A stretch of DNA of 6,707 bases from an uncultured Eubacteriales bacterium. Its GTDB lineage: Bacteria > Bacillota > Clostridia > Lachnospirales > Lachnospiraceae. The translations under genes were made by a program, and so were the position numbers. This document shows, piece by piece, positions 5,433-6,707 of this stretch. Each line of letters starts with the position of its first letter. Position 1 is the first letter of the stretch. The stretch is from contig OMSZ01000280.1 in the NCBI GenBank assembly GCA_900313855.1, forward strand, positions 1 to 6,707, written 5' to 3'. The notes beneath the pieces are model-generated. The model saw only the letters and a program-made list of their open reading frames with translations, was not told where the DNA came from and made no database searches.

Positions 5433-6586
5433 GAAATCCCTTATCAGATACAGTTATCAAGATGAAACCATCAGGAATAAGAAAGTTCTTTGATGTGGTA
5501 AGCGAAATGCCGGATGCGATATCATTAGGTGTTGGTGAGCCTGATTTCGATACTCCCTGGGCTGTCAGGGAGGAGGGTATTTATTCGTTAGAACGCGGTA
5601 AGACCTTTTATACATCTAATGCGGGACTTATGGAGCTTCGTACGGAAATCTGCAGATACATGGAAAGAAGATTCCATATGACTTATGATCCGAAAAGGGA
5701 AACGCTGATCACCGTAGGCGGAAGCGAAGGCATTGATGCCTGCTTTAGGGCAATGTTAAATGCAGGTGATGAGGTGATCATTCCGGAGCCGTGCTATGTG
5801 TCATATGTACCATGTGTAGAGCTTGCCGGAGGAGTCCCCGTGACCATTTCACTTAAAAATGAAAATGAATTCCGGTTAACGAAAGAAGAATTAGAGGCAG
5901 CCATCACGGATAAGACAAAACTTCTGGTGCTGTCATTTCCAAACAATCCAACAGGAGCAATAATGGAAAAGAAGGATCTTGAAGCGATAGCAGATGTTGT
6001 GATCAAAAATGATCTTTATGTTGTTTCGGATGAGATATATGCGGAGCTTACATATAGCGGCAACCATGTAAGCATTGCGTCGCTTCCGGGCATGAGAGAC
6101 AGAACTGTTGTTATCAGCGGTTTTTCTAAGGCATTTGCAATGACCGGATGGAGACTCGGATACGCGTTAGGACCTTCAATGATCATTGAACAAATGACAA
6201 AGATCCACCAGTTTGCTATTATGTGTGCACCGACAACCAGCCAGTATGCGGCCGTTGCTGCCATGAAAGATTGTGACAGGGATGTTGAACAGATGCGTGA
6301 GTCTTATGATCAGAGAAGAAAGTATCTGTTAAATGAATTCAAGGAGATGGGACTGCCATGCTTTGAGCCTAAGGGAGCATTTTATATGTTTCCCTGCATA
6401 AGTAAGTTTGGTATGAGCTCGGAGGAATTTGCAACTAGGCTTCTAAAGAGCAAAAAGCTTGCCGTAGTTCCGGGAGATGCGTTCGGAGCCTGTGGTGAAG
6501 GCTTCCTTCGAATATCTTATGCTTACAGTCTTGATGAGCTTAAGGAAGCTATCGGAAGAATTAAGGAGTTTATTGAAGAATTATGA
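5429..6586 (+). CDS. Class I/II PLP-dependent aminotransferase (aspartate aminotransferase superfamily, fold type I)
   Basis: A 385-residue cytosolic enzyme of the usual length for the bacterial AspC/PatA-like Iγ group. ATG 5429 overlaps the regulator's stop; AGGTGG at 5416-5421 gives 7 nt spacing. Motifs in order: ISLGVGEPDFDTPWAVRE near the N-terminus (substrate entry); TVGGSEGIDACFRAMLNAGD (PLP phosphate loop); IIPEPCYVSYVP; SFPNNPTG with Asn173; VSDEIYAEL with Asp201 and Tyr204; SGFSKAFAMTGWRLGYALG with the Schiff-base Lys234; and FLRISYAYS with Arg361 for the substrate carboxylate. All key catalytic residues are present, so it should be active, transferring an amino group between an amino acid and a 2-oxo acid such as 2-oxoglutarate. 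Which amino acid is not determinable; aspartate, alanine or aromatic substrates are all possible. The third gene of the operon would overlap its stop by 4 nt. Confidence 0.95.
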   Translation: MRNPLSDTVIKMKPSGIRKFFDVVSEMPDAISLGVGEPDFDTPWAVREEGIYSLERGKTFYTSNAGLMELRTEICRYMERRFHMTYDPKRETLITVGGSEGIDACFRAMLNAGDEVIIPEPCYVSYVPCVELAGGVPVTISLKNENEFRLTKEELEAAITDKTKLLVLSFPNNPTGAIMEKKDLEAIADVVIKNDLYVVSDEIYAELTYSGNHVSIASLPGMRDRTVVISGFSKAFAMTGWRLGYALGPSMIIEQMTKIHQFAIMCAPTTSQYAAVAAMKDCDRDVEQMRESYDQRRKYLLNEFKEMGLPCFEPKGAFYMFPCISKFGMSSEEFATRLLKSKKLAVVPGDAFGACGEGFLRISYAYSLDELKEAIGRIKEFIEEL

Positions 6587-6630
6587 GAGAAAAGCTTTTT
6601 GATGTTAATGGCCGCGCCGCCATAATTTAA
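6583..6630 (+). pseudogene. Truncated N-terminus of a probable short-chain dehydrogenase/reductase gene
   Basis: ATG 6583 overlaps the aminotransferase stop (ATGA). AAGGAG at 6563-6568 lies 14 nt upstream, which is long but usable, and coupling would help. The frame reads MREKLFDVNGRAAII and then stops (TAA 6628-6630). 'LFDxxGRxAII' is exactly how many classical SDR proteins begin, just before the TG(A/G)xxGIG NAD(P)-binding loop. The reading ends at the point where 'TG' would follow and where a hairpin-bearing element begins. I infer an SDR gene that was the third member of the operon and has been cut by an insertion, with the remainder outside the window. A chance 15-codon frame is the alternative; the 4-nt overlap and sequence sense make it less likely. 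Confidence 0.5.
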
Positions 6631-6701
6631 CTCAGTCGGAGAAATCCCCCACCTCTAAGCTTAGGTGTAGGTGGGGGTTATGTCAAACTATACTCAGTCG
6701 G
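6630..6701 (+). repeat. 10-bp direct repeats flanking the right-edge hairpin
   Basis: ACTCAGTCGG occurs at 6630-6639 and again at 6692-6701, 62 nt apart, one copy on each side of the hairpin. The reductase-like frame already meets a stop (TAA) that shares its last base with the first copy. The two copies are therefore more likely internal parts of the element, such as subterminal recognition repeats, than a target-site duplication of the host gene. Confidence 0.75.
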
Positions 6702-6707
6702 GGTACA
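6630..6707. mobile_element. Probable end of an IS200/IS605-type or other palindrome-ended element (partial)
   Basis: The segment holds a stem CCCCCACCT (6646-6654) paired with AGGTGGGGG (6669-6677): 9 perfect base pairs. The interior has its own small palindrome CTAAGCTTAG (6655-6664) and an asymmetric GTGT bulge (6665-6668). Imperfect hairpins with bulges close to the tip are the recognition sites of IS200/IS605 (HUH, Y1) transposases, which act without terminal inverted repeats. It begins where the reductase-like frame breaks off. It is not followed by a T-run, so it is a poor terminator. No transposase is inside the window, so a non-autonomous palindromic repeat is also possible. Orientation and full length are unknown. 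Confidence 0.45.

Noticed and set aside
6646..6680. Right-edge hairpin as an ordinary transcription terminator
   Set aside because: The stem is followed by TTATGTC rather than a T-run in the plus direction, and the minus direction has only ATTTC after it; the flanking direct repeats fit a mobile-element end better.

Overview
The window looks like chromosomal DNA from a low-to-moderate GC Firmicute. The best guess is a Lachnospiraceae-type Clostridia (Butyrivibrio/Roseburia-like). This rests on strong purine-rich ribosome binding sites, canonical sigma-A type -10 boxes, an A/T-tailed intrinsic terminator, and protein families that I recall as typical of that group. No database search was possible, so the taxonomy is inferred.

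Left part, minus strand (1-1848): an ECF-type sigma factor (969 to 442, GTG start) is followed 42 nt later by a membrane-anchored protein that runs off the left edge (399 to 1). This is a regulator plus membrane-partner operon with a recognisable promoter at about 1040-1066. Upstream of it, and separated by a clear Rho-independent terminator (1157-1185), is a minus-strand conserved hypothetical membrane-anchored protein (1848 to 1225).

Middle, plus strand (1881-4821): a 36-residue single-pass membrane protein, easily missed because of its size, starts only 32 nt from the divergent hypothetical gene. It is followed by a 550-residue VanW-domain envelope protein. That protein has its own promoter, an acidic tract and a five-unit TEAPA repeat. 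Next, 33 nt downstream, is an AIR-synthase/HypE-like ATP-binding-fold protein. Several residues that are acidic in the usual family motifs appear replaced in it.

Right part, plus strand (4941-6707): an Lrp/AsnC regulator overlaps by 4 nt a class I/II PLP aminotransferase, a coupled regulator-enzyme pair for amino-acid metabolism. The intergenic region before the regulator carries TTGCG-type repeats and a 13-bp palindrome that could be an autoregulatory operator. The aminotransferase in turn overlaps by 4 nt the start of a third reading frame. That frame reads like the N-terminus of a short-chain dehydrogenase/reductase but stops after 15 codons. It is followed at once by a hairpin flanked by 10-bp direct repeats, which looks like the end of an IS200/IS605-type element or a related palindromic element. 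The operon therefore appears broken by an insertion at the right edge.

Most of the window is ordinary housekeeping and accessory chromosome. I see no convincing new multi-gene system. The most interesting leads are the possible pseudo-enzyme in the AIR-synthase fold, the tiny membrane protein in a tightly divergent locus, and the apparent insertion into a reductase gene.
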